Below are positions 9,575-17,387 of a stretch of DNA of 64,000 nt, in pieces. Source of the stretch: Methylocystis sp. H62. Its GTDB lineage: Bacteria; Pseudomonadota; Alphaproteobacteria; Rhizobiales; Beijerinckiaceae. A model generated the notes under the pieces. The model saw only the letters and a list, made by a program, of their open reading frames with translations. It searched no databases and was not told the DNA's origin. Each line of letters opens with the position of its first letter. The stretch's first letter is position 1. The DNA lies in the NCBI RefSeq assembly GCF_015709515.1, contig NZ_JADNQZ010000055.1, positions 5,650 to 69,649 on the forward strand. Direction: 5' to 3'. The translations under genes and the position numbers were made by a program.

Positions 9575-9760
9575 GTCTCCCCCTTGCGCGGAGGTCGCGA
9601 CGCGCAGCGTCGCGGGTGGGGGAAAAAGCCACCCCACCCCGAACCGCTTTGCGGTTCGACCCTCCCCGTGAAGGGAAGGGATGACGCGCCCGTCCGAATG
9701 ACCTCCGTTATAGCAAGGGAAGCGAAGCGATCCAGAGCTTCGCGTGCGGCGCTTGGATGC
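9575..9760. repeat. Repeat block between the SCO and MauG-like genes
   Basis: Contains CGCGACGC/GCGTCGCG (about 9595-9613), GAACCG-CTTTG-CGGTTC (about 9641-9657) and CCTCCCC/GGGAAGGG (about 9661-9680), then a GC-poor-arm element reading AGCGAAGCGATCCAGAGC (about 9718-9735). It separates two genes that are normally adjacent and interferes with the signal-peptide end of the MauG-like gene. Confidence 0.65.
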
Positions 9761-9801
9761 TTTCGTCGCTCCGCTCCTACGAATGACGAAGGGCGGGACG
9801 C

Positions 9802-10485
9802 TCATCTCGCAGCGGCCGCATTGCTCGCCTCCGGAAACTCCATCGCGAGCGTCCGCGCGTCATTGAGCAGGCCATCCGCCGTCAGAAACGCTGTGCTGTA
9901 AATCTCGCGGACCCAGCCTTCGGGATCAATCAAGAACACTTTCAGCATATGATTGATTGCGCCCGTGCGCCTGCCGACGCGATCCCTCACATGGGCGATG
10001 TCCTGTCCCAGGGCGGAAAAGAGCGGCGTCATCTCGCCTTCGCTCGCGCCGGTCAGAAAGACCCAGGGGACGTCGCCGCCTTTCTCTTCCGTCTCCAGCA
10101 TGCGCATGACAGAAGGCGTGTCGCGCATCGGATCGAGGCTGACGAAAACGAGACGCAGCCTCCCCTTCAGCAACGGATCGGTTTCGGCCTCCTTTCGCGC
10201 CCCGTCGAAAGTCGACCAGGCGACAGGGCAACCGAGTGGATCGGCGCAGCGCGAATAGAAGAAGCCGAGCGCCGTCACTGCGCCGCGCGTGTGAGCGGAA
10301 AGCGGCGTCGGCTTGCCTTGCGCATCGAGGAGCGCGGCGTCCGGCGTGCGCTGGATCGGATGCAGCGCATAGCTTCCGGGCGCCGGCAGTCTTGTGACCG
10401 CCGGGTCCACTGCGAAGGCCGATGGCGCTGCGAGCGCGAGGGCGACAGCGACCGCCGCCCTTGCGATGTTGCGGCTTGCGCTCAC
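9802..10485 (-). CDS. SCO1/SenC-type copper chaperone
   Basis: A 227-residue secreted, thioredoxin-fold protein. It has an N-terminal signal peptide (residues ~1-25, ending PSAFAVD), then GFFYSRCADPLGCP whose two cysteines are the copper/thiol pair of SCO proteins, and a conserved distal His (AINHMLKVFLIDPEG). SCO proteins deliver copper or reduce cysteines in the periplasm. Next to a copper-dependent methanethiol oxidase, the natural partner is that enzyme. It overlaps mtoX by ATGA. Confidence 0.88.
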   Translation of the reverse strand: MSASRNIARAAVAVALALAAPSAFAVDPAVTRLPAPGSYALHPIQRTPDAALLDAQGKPTPLSAHTRGAVTALGFFYSRCADPLGCPVAWSTFDGARKEAETDPLLKGRLRLVFVSLDPMRDTPSVMRMLETEEKGGDVPWVFLTGASEGEMTPLFSALGQDIAHVRDRVGRRTGAINHMLKVFLIDPEGWVREIYSTAFLTADGLLNDARTLAMEFPEASNAAAAR

Positions 10486-11765
10486 GGCAGCTCGGCCTTC
10501 TGGGCGCGCGCGGTGAATTTCATATGATGCGCGCGGCCGAGTCCCTCCTTGTGGAAGTCGACGACGAAATCTTCCCTAAGCTCTTTCCCGTCCCACGAGT
10601 AGGCTTTGAGGAACTGCTCGTTTTCGGCGCCCTTCTTGTCCCAGTTGGCGAGCAGCGAGGTGGTGAAATACACGCGCTTCCCGTCCCAGCTTTGCGAGAC
10701 CATATTCACCTGCGCGCCGATCTTTTTCGCATAGACCTGTTTCGGCGCTTCCGGATTGGCGAGGTCAAAGAGCCGCGCCGTTCCGTCCATGAAGGTGTTG
10801 ACCCAGAGCGACGACGCGTCGGACGATATCGAGATGTCGACGGGCAAGGGAATTTTCGATGGATCGCCGACGTCGGCGACGGCTTTCGCCTGCCACTCGT
10901 GCTTGTCGTCCTGCTTGATCAGGTAAAGTTTCGAGGTGAGCGCGCCGGCGGTGATCGCCCAATTGGCGCCGGGCTTCAGCGCCCAGCGTATTTCGAGCGG
11001 CGCGCCGGGAACGGAAAACACCTTTAGAGGCTTCATCGCCTTCAGATCCCACATCACCATCGTGTTCCCGAAATTCTTCATCGCGGAATCGTCTTGGATG
11101 AGCTGGGATAGATCCATCATGTAATTGGTCCAGCCGGTGAAGCTCGACGTCAGCATGCGGTTCTGGGCGGGATTGATGGCGATGTCGTAGCCATAGCCGT
11201 CGCCGCCGTCAGTGAGCGGCGCCGCCGTCGTCGTCACGAGTTCGCCGGCGTTGTTGTAGGTGATCAGCCCGGTGACGCCGCCATGATCCTTCTTGTTGGA
11301 GAGCGCCTGCACCAGCATGCGGCCGGGCAGCGCATAGAAGGTGTGCGGGCCGACATAGCCCGTGCTCTCGGCAAGATTGTCGATGGTTTTGACGAGCTTC
11401 GGCGTCGACGGATCGGAGCCGACGTCGAAGATGAAAATCTTGCTGTCGTCGAGACGGCCAGCCCAGAGATATTTGCGATCGTCGGTGAATCCCATGTGAT
11501 GCGCCTCGCCGCGCCCGCCGACGGAAATCGCGTGGAGCACCTTTCCATAGGTCGCGGAGCCGGGAACGACGTCGATCGTCACCAGCTTGTCGGATCCATC
11601 GCCGACGCCCTTCTCGCCGAGCGTCCAGACGTGGAGATATTGTTCCTGTCCCTTGATCAGCCCGCTCATGAACGGCGAGTTGCAGGTCTCATCCGCGATG
11701 GCGGGCGCAAGCGCGCCTCCCAAAAGAAGCGCGCAGAGAGCTGCGCGTGACGGCAAGCTTTTCAT
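10482..11765 (-). CDS. mtoX: Methanethiol oxidase (SBP56/selenium-binding family)
   Basis: A ~427-residue periplasmic protein of the SBP56 family. It has a signal peptide (residues ~1-25, ALLLGGALAPAIADE), then the beta-propeller family motifs CNSPFMSGL, HVWTLGEKG, GRGEAHHMGF and GPHTFYALPGRML, and a C-terminal GLGRAHHMKF. The His-rich AHHM segments are the probable copper ligands. Family members oxidise methanethiol to formaldehyde, H2S and H2O2. I chose the ATG at 11765 because GGGAGAG lies eight bases upstream. Genes for SCO and a MauG-like protein follow, as in known mtoX clusters. Confidence 0.9.
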   Translation of the reverse strand: MKSLPSRAALCALLLGGALAPAIADETCNSPFMSGLIKGQEQYLHVWTLGEKGVGDGSDKLVTIDVVPGSATYGKVLHAISVGGRGEAHHMGFTDDRKYLWAGRLDDSKIFIFDVGSDPSTPKLVKTIDNLAESTGYVGPHTFYALPGRMLVQALSNKKDHGGVTGLITYNNAGELVTTTAAPLTDGGDGYGYDIAINPAQNRMLTSSFTGWTNYMMDLSQLIQDDSAMKNFGNTMVMWDLKAMKPLKVFSVPGAPLEIRWALKPGANWAITAGALTSKLYLIKQDDKHEWQAKAVADVGDPSKIPLPVDISISSDASSLWVNTFMDGTARLFDLANPEAPKQVYAKKIGAQVNMVSQSWDGKRVYFTTSLLANWDKKGAENEQFLKAYSWDGKELREDFVVDFHKEGLGRAHHMKFTARAQKAELP

Positions 11766-11798
11766 TTGAACCACTCTCCCTTGTTGGTCAGTCCCCGG

Positions 11799-12068
11799 TC
11801 AGGCCGTCGCAGGGTCTATGATCGCCCTGATTTCGCTGATCCGGTTGGCCGGAAAGCCTCCTTGCGCCGCATGTTCTTTGATCGCCGCCGCATTCTCGGC
11901 GATGTAGACGCAATAGATCTTGTCGTCGGTGACGTAGCTTTCGATCCATTGCGTCTGCGGGCCGAGCGCGCGCAGGACGGCGCAGGAGCGCTGCGAGATC
12001 GCCTGGAGATCGTCTTGCGTCATCTTCCCGGCGCCGGGGATGTCCCGTTCGATGATGAATTTCGGCAT
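11799..12068 (-). CDS. DUF4242 (SCO4226-like) small protein
   Basis: An 89-residue protein with the DUF4242 pattern MPKFIIERDIPGAGKM, WIESYVTDDKIYCVYIA and GGFPANRISEIRAIIDP. The structurally known relative SCO4226 is a nickel-binding ferredoxin-like protein; the role here is unknown. A good ribosome-binding site (AGGGGAAAG) precedes the ATG at 12068. It lies 33 bases upstream of mtoX on the same strand, so it probably leads the same transcript, and a TetR-type operator precedes it. Confidence 0.82.
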   Translation of the reverse strand: MPKFIIERDIPGAGKMTQDDLQAISQRSCAVLRALGPQTQWIESYVTDDKIYCVYIAENAAAIKEHAAQGGFPANRISEIRAIIDPATA

Positions 12069-12099
12069 CGTCTTTCCCCTACTTAGAGCCCATATCAAT

Positions 12100-12115
12100 A
12101 TGACCGGTCGTCTCA
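12100..12115. promoter_or_regulatory. Putative TetR operator, DUF4242 side
   Basis: The palindrome ATGACCGGTCGTCT has the near-symmetric layout (A)YGAC-CG-GTCGT and lies between the tetR stop and the DUF4242 start. An almost identical site (ACGACCAGTCGTCTCA) precedes tetR at about 12738-12753. Such paired sites usually bind the local TetR-family repressor. Confidence 0.65.
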
Positions 12116-12131
12116 TTGGAGCGCAAATCGA

Positions 12132-12725
12132 TCACGCCTTGAAGTAGCCGTTGAGCAGCATGTCGCAGAACTGCGTCAGCGGACGCACCGAGCGCTCGAT
12201 CTTCATGCGCAGCAACGCGCCCTGCCAGAAATTGACGAGAAGGTCCGCCATTTCCTTCGCGTCCATATCCGTGCGGAAACCGCCTTCCCGCTGAGCGCGG
12301 GCGATTCCCTCGCGCAGCTTGTCGCGATAGCGGTGCACGGCCTCGCGCAGCGACGTCTGGCAGAGATCGCTCGTGTCGCCGATCTCGCCGATGAGATTGC
12401 CAAGCAGGCATCCGCCCCGGAAATCCAGGCGCTCCGTCTCTTCGATCAGCTCATCGAAGTAGGCGCGCAGCGCCGCCGCGGCGCCCAAATCCTTGCGCTG
12501 AAGCTGTGCGTCGAGCCGTTTGATGAACGGTTCAATGTAATGTGCGACGACCTCGGCGCTGAAGGCTTCCTTGCTTTCGAAATAATTATAGAAGGAGCCT
12601 TTCGGCACGCCGACGCTCTTGACCAGCTCCTGCAGCCCGGTGCCGTGATAGCCCTGCTCCATCAGCAGGGCCACTCCCCGGTCCAGAAGCTTCTCTCTCA
12701 GCTCTTTGACGTCGCGTCGGCTCAT
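12132..12725 (-). CDS. TetR/AcrR family transcriptional repressor
   Basis: A 197-residue regulator. The N-terminal helix-turn-helix (residues ~10-55) reads LLDRGVALLMEQGYHGTGL then VPKGSFYNYFESKEAF, the classic TetR recognition helix. The C-terminal ligand domain contains GGCLLGNLIGEIGDTS, as in the TetR_C subfamily that senses small electrophiles or carbonyls in some members. Operator-like palindromes flank it on both sides, suggesting autoregulation and control of the DUF4242 gene and perhaps mtoX. The ligand is unknown; methanethiol or formaldehyde would be a guess from context. Confidence 0.88.
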   Translation of the reverse strand: MSRRDVKELREKLLDRGVALLMEQGYHGTGLQELVKSVGVPKGSFYNYFESKEAFSAEVVAHYIEPFIKRLDAQLQRKDLGAAAALRAYFDELIEETERLDFRGGCLLGNLIGEIGDTSDLCQTSLREAVHRYRDKLREGIARAQREGGFRTDMDAKEMADLLVNFWQGALLRMKIERSVRPLTQFCDMLLNGYFKA

Positions 12726-12735
12726 TTGGACATAA

Positions 12736-12753
12736 TACGACCAGTCGTCTCAG
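12736..12753. promoter_or_regulatory. Putative TetR operator, tetR promoter side
   Basis: ACGAC-CA-GTCGT is a perfect 5-bp inverted repeat with a 2-bp centre, 13 bases upstream of the tetR ATG. It shares GACC(G/A)GTCGTCTCA with the site at 12100-12115, in the same orientation. This fits autorepression. Confidence 0.65.
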
Positions 12754-13187
12754 TTTGGCAAGCGCCGCTCGTCGCAAGCATATCGTCGCGCAGCCTCATT
12801 GGCGCCGCGCATGGGACCCAATCATGACGCAGATGCGGCGAGAAGCGCGCGCGCGAAGCTTCGTGGGGGCGTGCGCGCATTTCGTTACGCGCCGCGTATT
12901 TTGTCTTTGCCCACCGGACTCGCCGCAGCGTATAGATTGGAAATGACGCGTGATTCGCGCGTCGCTGTCCGTGTCCTTCCAGACGTAGCGTGACGCGTCC
13001 GCCTTGCTTACCGCCCAAGATTAAGATTTAGGGCAGCGTTTGAGGCGTAAGTGAAGGTTTATTAACCAATTCCGCTTACCTTCGCAGGAAGGTCGGTCAG
13101 GTCGCTGAGGCGAGGACTCTCGCCGGCCGCCGGCGCGCGTCCTTCGCGCGATCGGTCGCGGACGATGGAGCTCGGTGGGGAACCAAC
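12754..13187. promoter_or_regulatory. Promoter region upstream of ctrA
   Basis: About 430 bases with no convincing gene. Three GANTC sites are present (12917-12921, 12952-12956, 13115-13119), the sequence methylated by the cell-cycle methylase CcrM, and a TTAACC half-site like those bound by CtrA lies near 13062. In Caulobacter, ctrA transcription depends on GANTC methylation and CtrA autoregulation. The same logic is likely here but is inferred from motif presence only. Confidence 0.5.
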
Positions 13188-13889
13188 ATGCGCGTTTTAT
13201 TGATCGAAGACGACAGCGCGACGGCTCAAAGTATTGAGCTCATGCTCAAATCCGAGAACTTCAACGTCTATACGACCGATCTGGGCGAAGAGGGCATCGA
13301 CCTCGGCAAGCTCTACGACTACGACATTATTCTTCTCGACCTCAACCTGCCCGACATGTCCGGCTATGAGGTGCTGCGCACGCTGCGCGTCGCAAAAGTG
13401 AAGACCCCGATCCTCATCCTCTCCGGACTCGCCGGCATCGAAGACAAGGTAAAGGGTCTAGGCTTCGGCGCCGACGACTATCTGACGAAGCCCTTTCATA
13501 AGGACGAACTCGTCGCGCGCATTCACGCCATCGTCCGCCGCTCGAAGGGCCACGCCCAATCGATCATCATCACCGGCGACCTCATCGTCAATCTCGACCA
13601 GAAGACGGTGGAAGTCAGCGGCGCTCGCGTGCATCTGACCGGCAAGGAATATCAGATGCTGGAGCTGCTCTCGCTGCGCAAGGGCACGACGCTGACGAAG
13701 GAGATGTTCCTCAATCATCTTTATGGCGGGATGGACGAGCCCGAATTGAAGATCATCGACGTGTTCATTTGCAAATTGCGCAAGAAGCTCGCCAACGCCA
13801 GCGAAGGCCGCAACTACATCGAGACCGTCTGGGGCCGCGGCTATGTGCTGCGAGAGCCCAGCGAAGCGGAAGAACGCATCACCGCCTGA
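13188..13889 (+). CDS. ctrA: Cell-cycle response regulator CtrA
   Basis: A 233-residue OmpR-type regulator. The receiver has the acidic pair ED at 7-9, the phospho-acceptor Asp51 ([13 protein letters not shown]) and Lys of TKPF. The C-terminal winged helix ends with [10 protein letters not shown]. Asp51 and the overall sequence match CtrA, the essential regulator of replication, division and polarity in alphaproteobacteria. The protein ends in a small hydrophobic tail (ITA), compatible with ClpXP recognition. chpT, encoding the phosphotransferase that feeds CtrA, lies 2 kb away. The last 14 codons are duplicated downstream at 14672-14720. Confidence 0.95.
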   Translation: MRVLLIEDDSATAQSIELMLKSENFNVYTTDLGEEGIDLGKLYDYDIILLDLNLPDMSGYEVLRTLRVAKVKTPILILSGLAGIEDKVKGLGFGADDYLTKPFHKDELVARIHAIVRRSKGHAQSIIITGDLIVNLDQKTVEVSGARVHLTGKEYQMLELLSLRKGTTLTKEMFLNHLYGGMDEPELKIIDVFICKLRKKLANASEGRNYIETVWGRGYVLREPSEAEERITA

Positions 13890-13900
13890 TACGACGCCGT
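13852..13900 (+). repeat. Direct repeat copy 1 (ctrA 3' end)
   Basis: Forty-nine bases covering the last codons and stop of ctrA match 14672-14720 with only three mismatches, including a 34-base identical core (13860-13893). The intervening ~820 bases hold a toxin-antitoxin pair. Confidence 0.9.
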
Positions 13901-13914
13901 GCAACATGACGCCA

Positions 13915-14223
13915 TCAAGCGCTCCGCAAAAATTTGCGGGAGATTTTGCGCCGTCCGTGAGCAATCCGCATAATCATCACCGTGTCGTCGGCGGCTATAT
14001 GCTCGTAGATCACGACGTAAGGGGAGATGACGCCAATGCGGACATGCTTCCCGATGGCGGGGCGAGGCGCCCCACTGTCGGGATGCTGCATCAGGCGTTC
14101 ATAGAATTTTTCAAAAGCGGCGGCGTATGCGCGGGAGACAGCGCGCCCCGCCTTGTCTCGAAGATCGGTGAGAATGTCAGCTGTATCGGCTTGCGCCAGC
14201 AGCGAGACGATGACCCGCGCCAT
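13915..14223 (-). CDS. RelE/ParE-superfamily toxin
   Basis: A 102-residue toxin with the ParE-like plan: helix hairpin (QADTADILTDLRDKAGRAVSRAY), HPDSGAPRPAIGKHVRIGVISPYVVIYEH strand block and the C-terminal IMRIAHGRRKISRKF. ParE proteins poison gyrase and RelE proteins cleave mRNA on the ribosome; which applies cannot be read from sequence. Its ATG overlaps the antitoxin stop by one base (TAATG), the standard antitoxin-first operon. The gene lies inside the ctrA-3'-end duplication. Confidence 0.88.
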   Translation of the reverse strand: MARVIVSLLAQADTADILTDLRDKAGRAVSRAYAAAFEKFYERLMQHPDSGAPRPAIGKHVRIGVISPYVVIYEHIAADDTVMIMRIAHGRRKISRKFLRSA

Positions 14224-14486
14224 TAATCCTTGAGAGACGCAAGGAGCGCCGCGTTATGTGCTTTGTGTTCCTCAAGAGAAACAAATTCGCCCCGCGCGAT
14301 CGCGGCCCGCGCTTCATCGACTAAAGGCTTCGCCCATGCCATGTCATCGTCGTCGTCTTCGGCGGCGAGTTCGGCGATGCGGTCGTCAAGCAACTGGCGG
14401 GCCGCCTCCTCAATCGAAGCGAAATCGCCAGTCGCAATATGGGCTTTAATCCAAGCCTCTTGTTCGGGGGTGAGCGTGATTGACAT
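14223..14486 (-). CDS. ParD-like antitoxin
   Basis: An 87-residue acidic protein. The N-terminal ribbon-helix-helix-like segment (MSITLTPEQEAWIKAHIATGDFASIEEAARQLL) would bind DNA and the C-terminal helical part (AWAKPLVDEARAAIARGEFVSLEEH) would wrap the toxin. I set the start at the ATG at 14486, which gives the family N-terminus. It precedes the toxin gene and overlaps it by one base. It likely represses its own promoter. Confidence 0.87.
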   Translation of the reverse strand: MSITLTPEQEAWIKAHIATGDFASIEEAARQLLDDRIAELAAEDDDDDMAWAKPLVDEARAAIARGEFVSLEEHKAHNAALLASLKD

Positions 14487-14546
14487 AGCCGTCTTATACC
14501 ACAAAAAATCCGTTCCCGCACGGTGCATTTCGCCGTCCTTCCTCGT

Positions 14547-14636
14547 TCACGGATGGCGCCTCGGCTTGTCGCTCGCGGGTTGCACGCCCTTCTTCCGAGG
14601 TACGGCCTTCTTTGCCTTGGTTGGTTTGGCGGCCAT
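14547..14636 (-). CDS. Possible 29-residue Lys/Pro-rich peptide
   Basis: A short frame, MAAKPTKAKKAVPRKKG and onward to PRRHP, with 11 basic residues in 29 and a good upstream GGAGAGGG motif. It lies within the DNA between the ctrA-end repeats, upstream of the antitoxin. No family recognised. It may be a real basic peptide or chance; conservation in relatives would decide. Confidence 0.3.
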   Translation of the reverse strand: MAAKPTKAKKAVPRKKGVQPASDKPRRHP

Positions 14637-14671
14637 ATCCCTCTCCAACCTCAGCGGCACGATGCGCTTTT

Positions 14672-14720
14672 GAGAGCCGAGCGAAGCGGAAGAACGCATC
14701 ACCGCCTGATACGGCGCCAT
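14672..14720 (+). repeat. Direct repeat copy 2 (displaced ctrA 3' end)
   Basis: Second copy of the ctrA terminal codons and stop, 820 bases downstream of the intact gene and not attached to any ctrA coding sequence. It is followed at 14761 by a strong terminator, which is probably the original ctrA terminator. Confidence 0.9.
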
Positions 14721-14760
14721 CGCCAGCGCTGAAGCAAAAGCGCGATCACGAGCGATACGC

Positions 14761-14796
14761 AAAACGCCGCGCCCGAGGATGCGGCGTTTTCTTTTT
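14761..14796 (+). terminator. Rho-independent terminator, probably originally of ctrA
   Basis: Perfect 10-bp stem AAAACGCCGC/GCGGCGTTTT (14761-14770 with 14781-14790), 10-base loop, then CTTTTT. It lies 40 bases after the second copy of the ctrA 3' end, the expected distance for a ctrA terminator before the toxin-antitoxin DNA arrived. It now stands before the DUF4142 gene. Confidence 0.85.
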
Positions 14797-14874
14797 GCCA
14801 ACTGAAGCATCTCGCGGAACAGGCGTGTGCGCGATCGGTTTACGGTGCGGGGGCGGAACGTCGAGGAGACGAAG

Positions 14875-15444
14875 ATGAGGAAACCCCTGCTGGCGGGAGC
14901 CGTTGCGCTTGCGTTTATGGTCCCCGGTTACGCGCTTGCCGCGTCGTGGTCGAAATCCGGCTCAACAGCCACGATGACCCGATCAAACCGAGTGGACGCC
15001 ACGACCCAGAACTTCGTGGACAAGGCCTGGAACATCGGCAATTTTGAAATTCAGGCCGGACGCGAAGCTCAGAACAAGGCAAACACTCAGGACTTCCTCG
15101 ACTATGCCCGTAGGATCGTAAGAGATCACACGAACATGGACGACGAACTGAAGCCAATCCTGCGGCAAGGCGGGATTAACGCTCCGACCGCGCTCGACAA
15201 GGAACACCAGAATCTTCTGCAGCAATTGACCTCAGTGACTGGCGCGCGCTTCGAAGAGCGCTTCCGGACGCAGCAGATCGACGGACATGAGAAGGCGGTG
15301 AAGCTTTTCGAAAGTTACGCCAGGAACGGTCAGAACGCCGATCTGAAGCGGTGGGCGCAGAGCGCCATTCCGATGCTGGAGAACCATCTGCGCGACGCCA
15401 AGGCGTTGCCGCGCGCGACTCAGCGAAGCACCCGCGCCGACTAG
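14875..15444 (+). CDS. DUF4142 periplasmic ferritin-like protein
   Basis: A 189-residue exported protein: signal peptide at residues 1-22 (LLAGAVALAFMVPGYALA), then the DUF4142 four-helix domain with FVDKAWNIGNFEIQAGREAQNKA, ARRIVRDHTNMDDELKPI and a final AIPMLENHLRDAKAL. The family has a ferritin-like fold and is common in envelope-stress loci; its function is unknown. GAGGAGACGAAG precedes the ATG at 14875, which decides this start over an upstream codon at 14827. Confidence 0.83.
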   Translation: MRKPLLAGAVALAFMVPGYALAASWSKSGSTATMTRSNRVDATTQNFVDKAWNIGNFEIQAGREAQNKANTQDFLDYARRIVRDHTNMDDELKPILRQGGINAPTALDKEHQNLLQQLTSVTGARFEERFRTQQIDGHEKAVKLFESYARNGQNADLKRWAQSAIPMLENHLRDAKALPRATQRSTRAD

Positions 15445-15527
15445 CACGTCTGCGCATAGCTGATACGTTTCATCGAAACGGCAGGATCCGCGCGGGTCTC
15501 GCGCGGGTCCCGCAAGGGCGTTTGGCT

Positions 15528-16214
15528 TCAGGCGACGGCGCTCTCTGCGGGCGCATCCATCCCCGCCGCCGCTTGGACGGGGATCGCCTCGATCGTCACA
15601 AGTTCCGGCTCGCTGGAAACAACAACCTGCATGTCGCAGGCGTTGGCCACGAGACCCGCGTAATAGGCCTGAATGGCGCGGGCGTCGATCGCGCCCTCTT
15701 CCGATTCGCCTTCGAGAAGGCGGGGAACGTTCGACGCGACGCGCGCATTGACGCCTTTCGCCTCGATCCTGAACGTCACCCGATCGTCTTCACCCGTTGA
15801 GCTAACGGAAATCACGCCGCCACGCGGGATCGCCGCATCAGCCAAGACACAGAGGTTCAGCAGCAGCTTGACCTTGTTCTTGGACATCAGCACGCGAGGA
15901 ACGCTCCAAAACAGCTGCGTGCGCTCGTCGGCGATCAGCTGGCGCGTCACCAGTTCGGCGTCGCCCGTGTCGATCGACGCGCCCTTCGAACCCGCCGCGC
16001 CGAAAGCGAGCCGGCAAAACTGCAGCCGCGCCGACGCCTCATTGGCGCTCGATTTGATCAGCGCTAGCGCATGGCCGCGCATCTCGGCGTCCTTCTCCTC
16101 CTCGAGCACTTCAAGACCATTGACGATCGCGCCCACCGGCGAAATGACGTCGTGACAGACCCGCGAGGACAGGAGCGCGGCGAGATCGAGTGGGTCGAGC
16201 GAGAATTTGGTCAT
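15528..16214 (-). CDS. chpT: Histidine phosphotransferase ChpT
   Basis: A 228-residue protein resembling a degenerate histidine kinase. The DHp helix carries the phospho-accepting His21 in SSRVCHDVISPVGAIVNGLEVL, and the second half is a pseudo-HATPase domain (KVKLLLNLCVLADAAIPRGG) lacking kinase glycine boxes. ChpT relays phosphate from CckA to CtrA and CpdR. The start MTKFSLDPLDLAALL fits the family better than the ATG twelve bases upstream. Its closeness to ctrA fits the pathway, although the two genes are transcribed in opposite directions. Confidence 0.9.
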   Translation of the reverse strand: MTKFSLDPLDLAALLSSRVCHDVISPVGAIVNGLEVLEEEKDAEMRGHALALIKSSANEASARLQFCRLAFGAAGSKGASIDTGDAELVTRQLIADERTQLFWSVPRVLMSKNKVKLLLNLCVLADAAIPRGGVISVSSTGEDDRVTFRIEAKGVNARVASNVPRLLEGESEEGAIDARAIQAYYAGLVANACDMQVVVSSEPELVTIEAIPVQAAAGMDAPAESAVA

Positions 16215-16403
16215 GATGCCATCCAAAGCGGGTGAAGGCGGCGACGTCTCAAGGAAGCTTATCCGGTCTTCCTGTACGATGCGCGGCGGACTGACGCGGC
16301 GCGCGAATCACTGCGTTCAGGCTAAAACGAAACTAGCGGGCGCCGCGCGGATTGCAAATGACGCGCGCCTTTAATCGTAAACAGACGTTGGGGGAATCGA
16401 ACG

Positions 16404-17261
16404 ATGGCGGCGGAGAATTTTGTACAGTCGGCGGGCGCGCTCAATGACATCGAAGACCTCGCCCGCCTGTTCGCGAATATGGCGATCGCGGCCGGCGCGC
16501 TGGCGATGGAGACGCTGGCCAATGCAAACATCGAGTCGCGACTCAAAGGCGATACGTCGCCCGTGACCGAGGCGGACGAGCGGATCGAGGCCTATCTGCT
16601 CCGCGAGCTGGAAGCGGCGCTGCCCGGCGTGCCCTTTTTGGCCGAGGAGAGCGTCGCGCGTGGCATCACGCTCGGCGCCGGCGACGCCTTTTTGTTGATC
16701 GATCCGATTGACGGCACGCGCGAGTTTCTCGCCCGCAGCTCGGATTTCACCATCAATGTGGCGCTCGCGGAGAACAACGCGCCGCGCGTCGGCGCGGTTT
16801 ACGCCCCGGCGCAAGGCCGCGTCTGGTTCGCCGGCGCGCAGGGCTATGAGGCGCAGGCGGTCCCCGGCGGGTCCTTGCCGCCGATGCAGGACTGGCGTCC
16901 GCTGCGCACGCGGCGGCGTCCCCCGGAAGGACTGGTCGCGTTGATTTCGAAGTCTCACCTCGACGAGGCGACGAAGACGTTTCTCTCGAAACAGCGCATC
17001 GCGCGCAGCGCGCCCGTCGGCTCCTCGATTAAATTCTGCCTGCTCGCCAACGGCGAGGCGGACGTCTATCCGCGTTTCGGACCGACGATGGAATGGGACA
17101 CCGCCGCGGGCGACGCCGTGCTGCGCGCGGCCGGCGGCGTCACGCTCGATCCGGAGGGCGCGCCGCTGCGCTACGGCAAGAAGGCCGACGATTATCGCAA
17201 TGGTCCGTTCGTCGCGTGGGCCGACGCGGCCGCGCTGGAAGCCGCCGCAACGCTTCCTTAA
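16404..17261 (+). CDS. cysQ: 3'(2'),5'-bisphosphate nucleotidase CysQ
   Basis: A 285-residue member of the Li-sensitive phosphatase family. Metal-binding residues are seen as Glu81-Glu82 (LAEESVA), the motif D100-P-I-D103-G-T, and the C-terminal EWDTAAGDAVLRAAGG. CysQ removes the 3' phosphate from PAP left by PAPS-dependent sulfate assimilation, or acts on inositol phosphates. In a genome with an encapsulin-linked cysteine/sulfur system, the sulfate assimilation role is reasonable, but this gene is 20 kb away from it. Confidence 0.9.
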   Translation: MAAENFVQSAGALNDIEDLARLFANMAIAAGALAMETLANANIESRLKGDTSPVTEADERIEAYLLRELEAALPGVPFLAEESVARGITLGAGDAFLLIDPIDGTREFLARSSDFTINVALAENNAPRVGAVYAPAQGRVWFAGAQGYEAQAVPGGSLPPMQDWRPLRTRRRPPEGLVALISKSHLDEATKTFLSKQRIARSAPVGSSIKFCLLANGEADVYPRFGPTMEWDTAAGDAVLRAAGGVTLDPEGAPLRYGKKADDYRNGPFVAWADAAALEAAATLP

Positions 17262-17387
17262 CTACGGCGCGCGACTTTGGCGGGCGCAAACCCGCCTGTC
17301 GCCTTTGCGACGCAACTGCGCCGCGGGTCGGCCATCGTTGACGCCGACGCATGGCGTTTGAACACGTTCGTCCTGGAGTTCGTCGTC

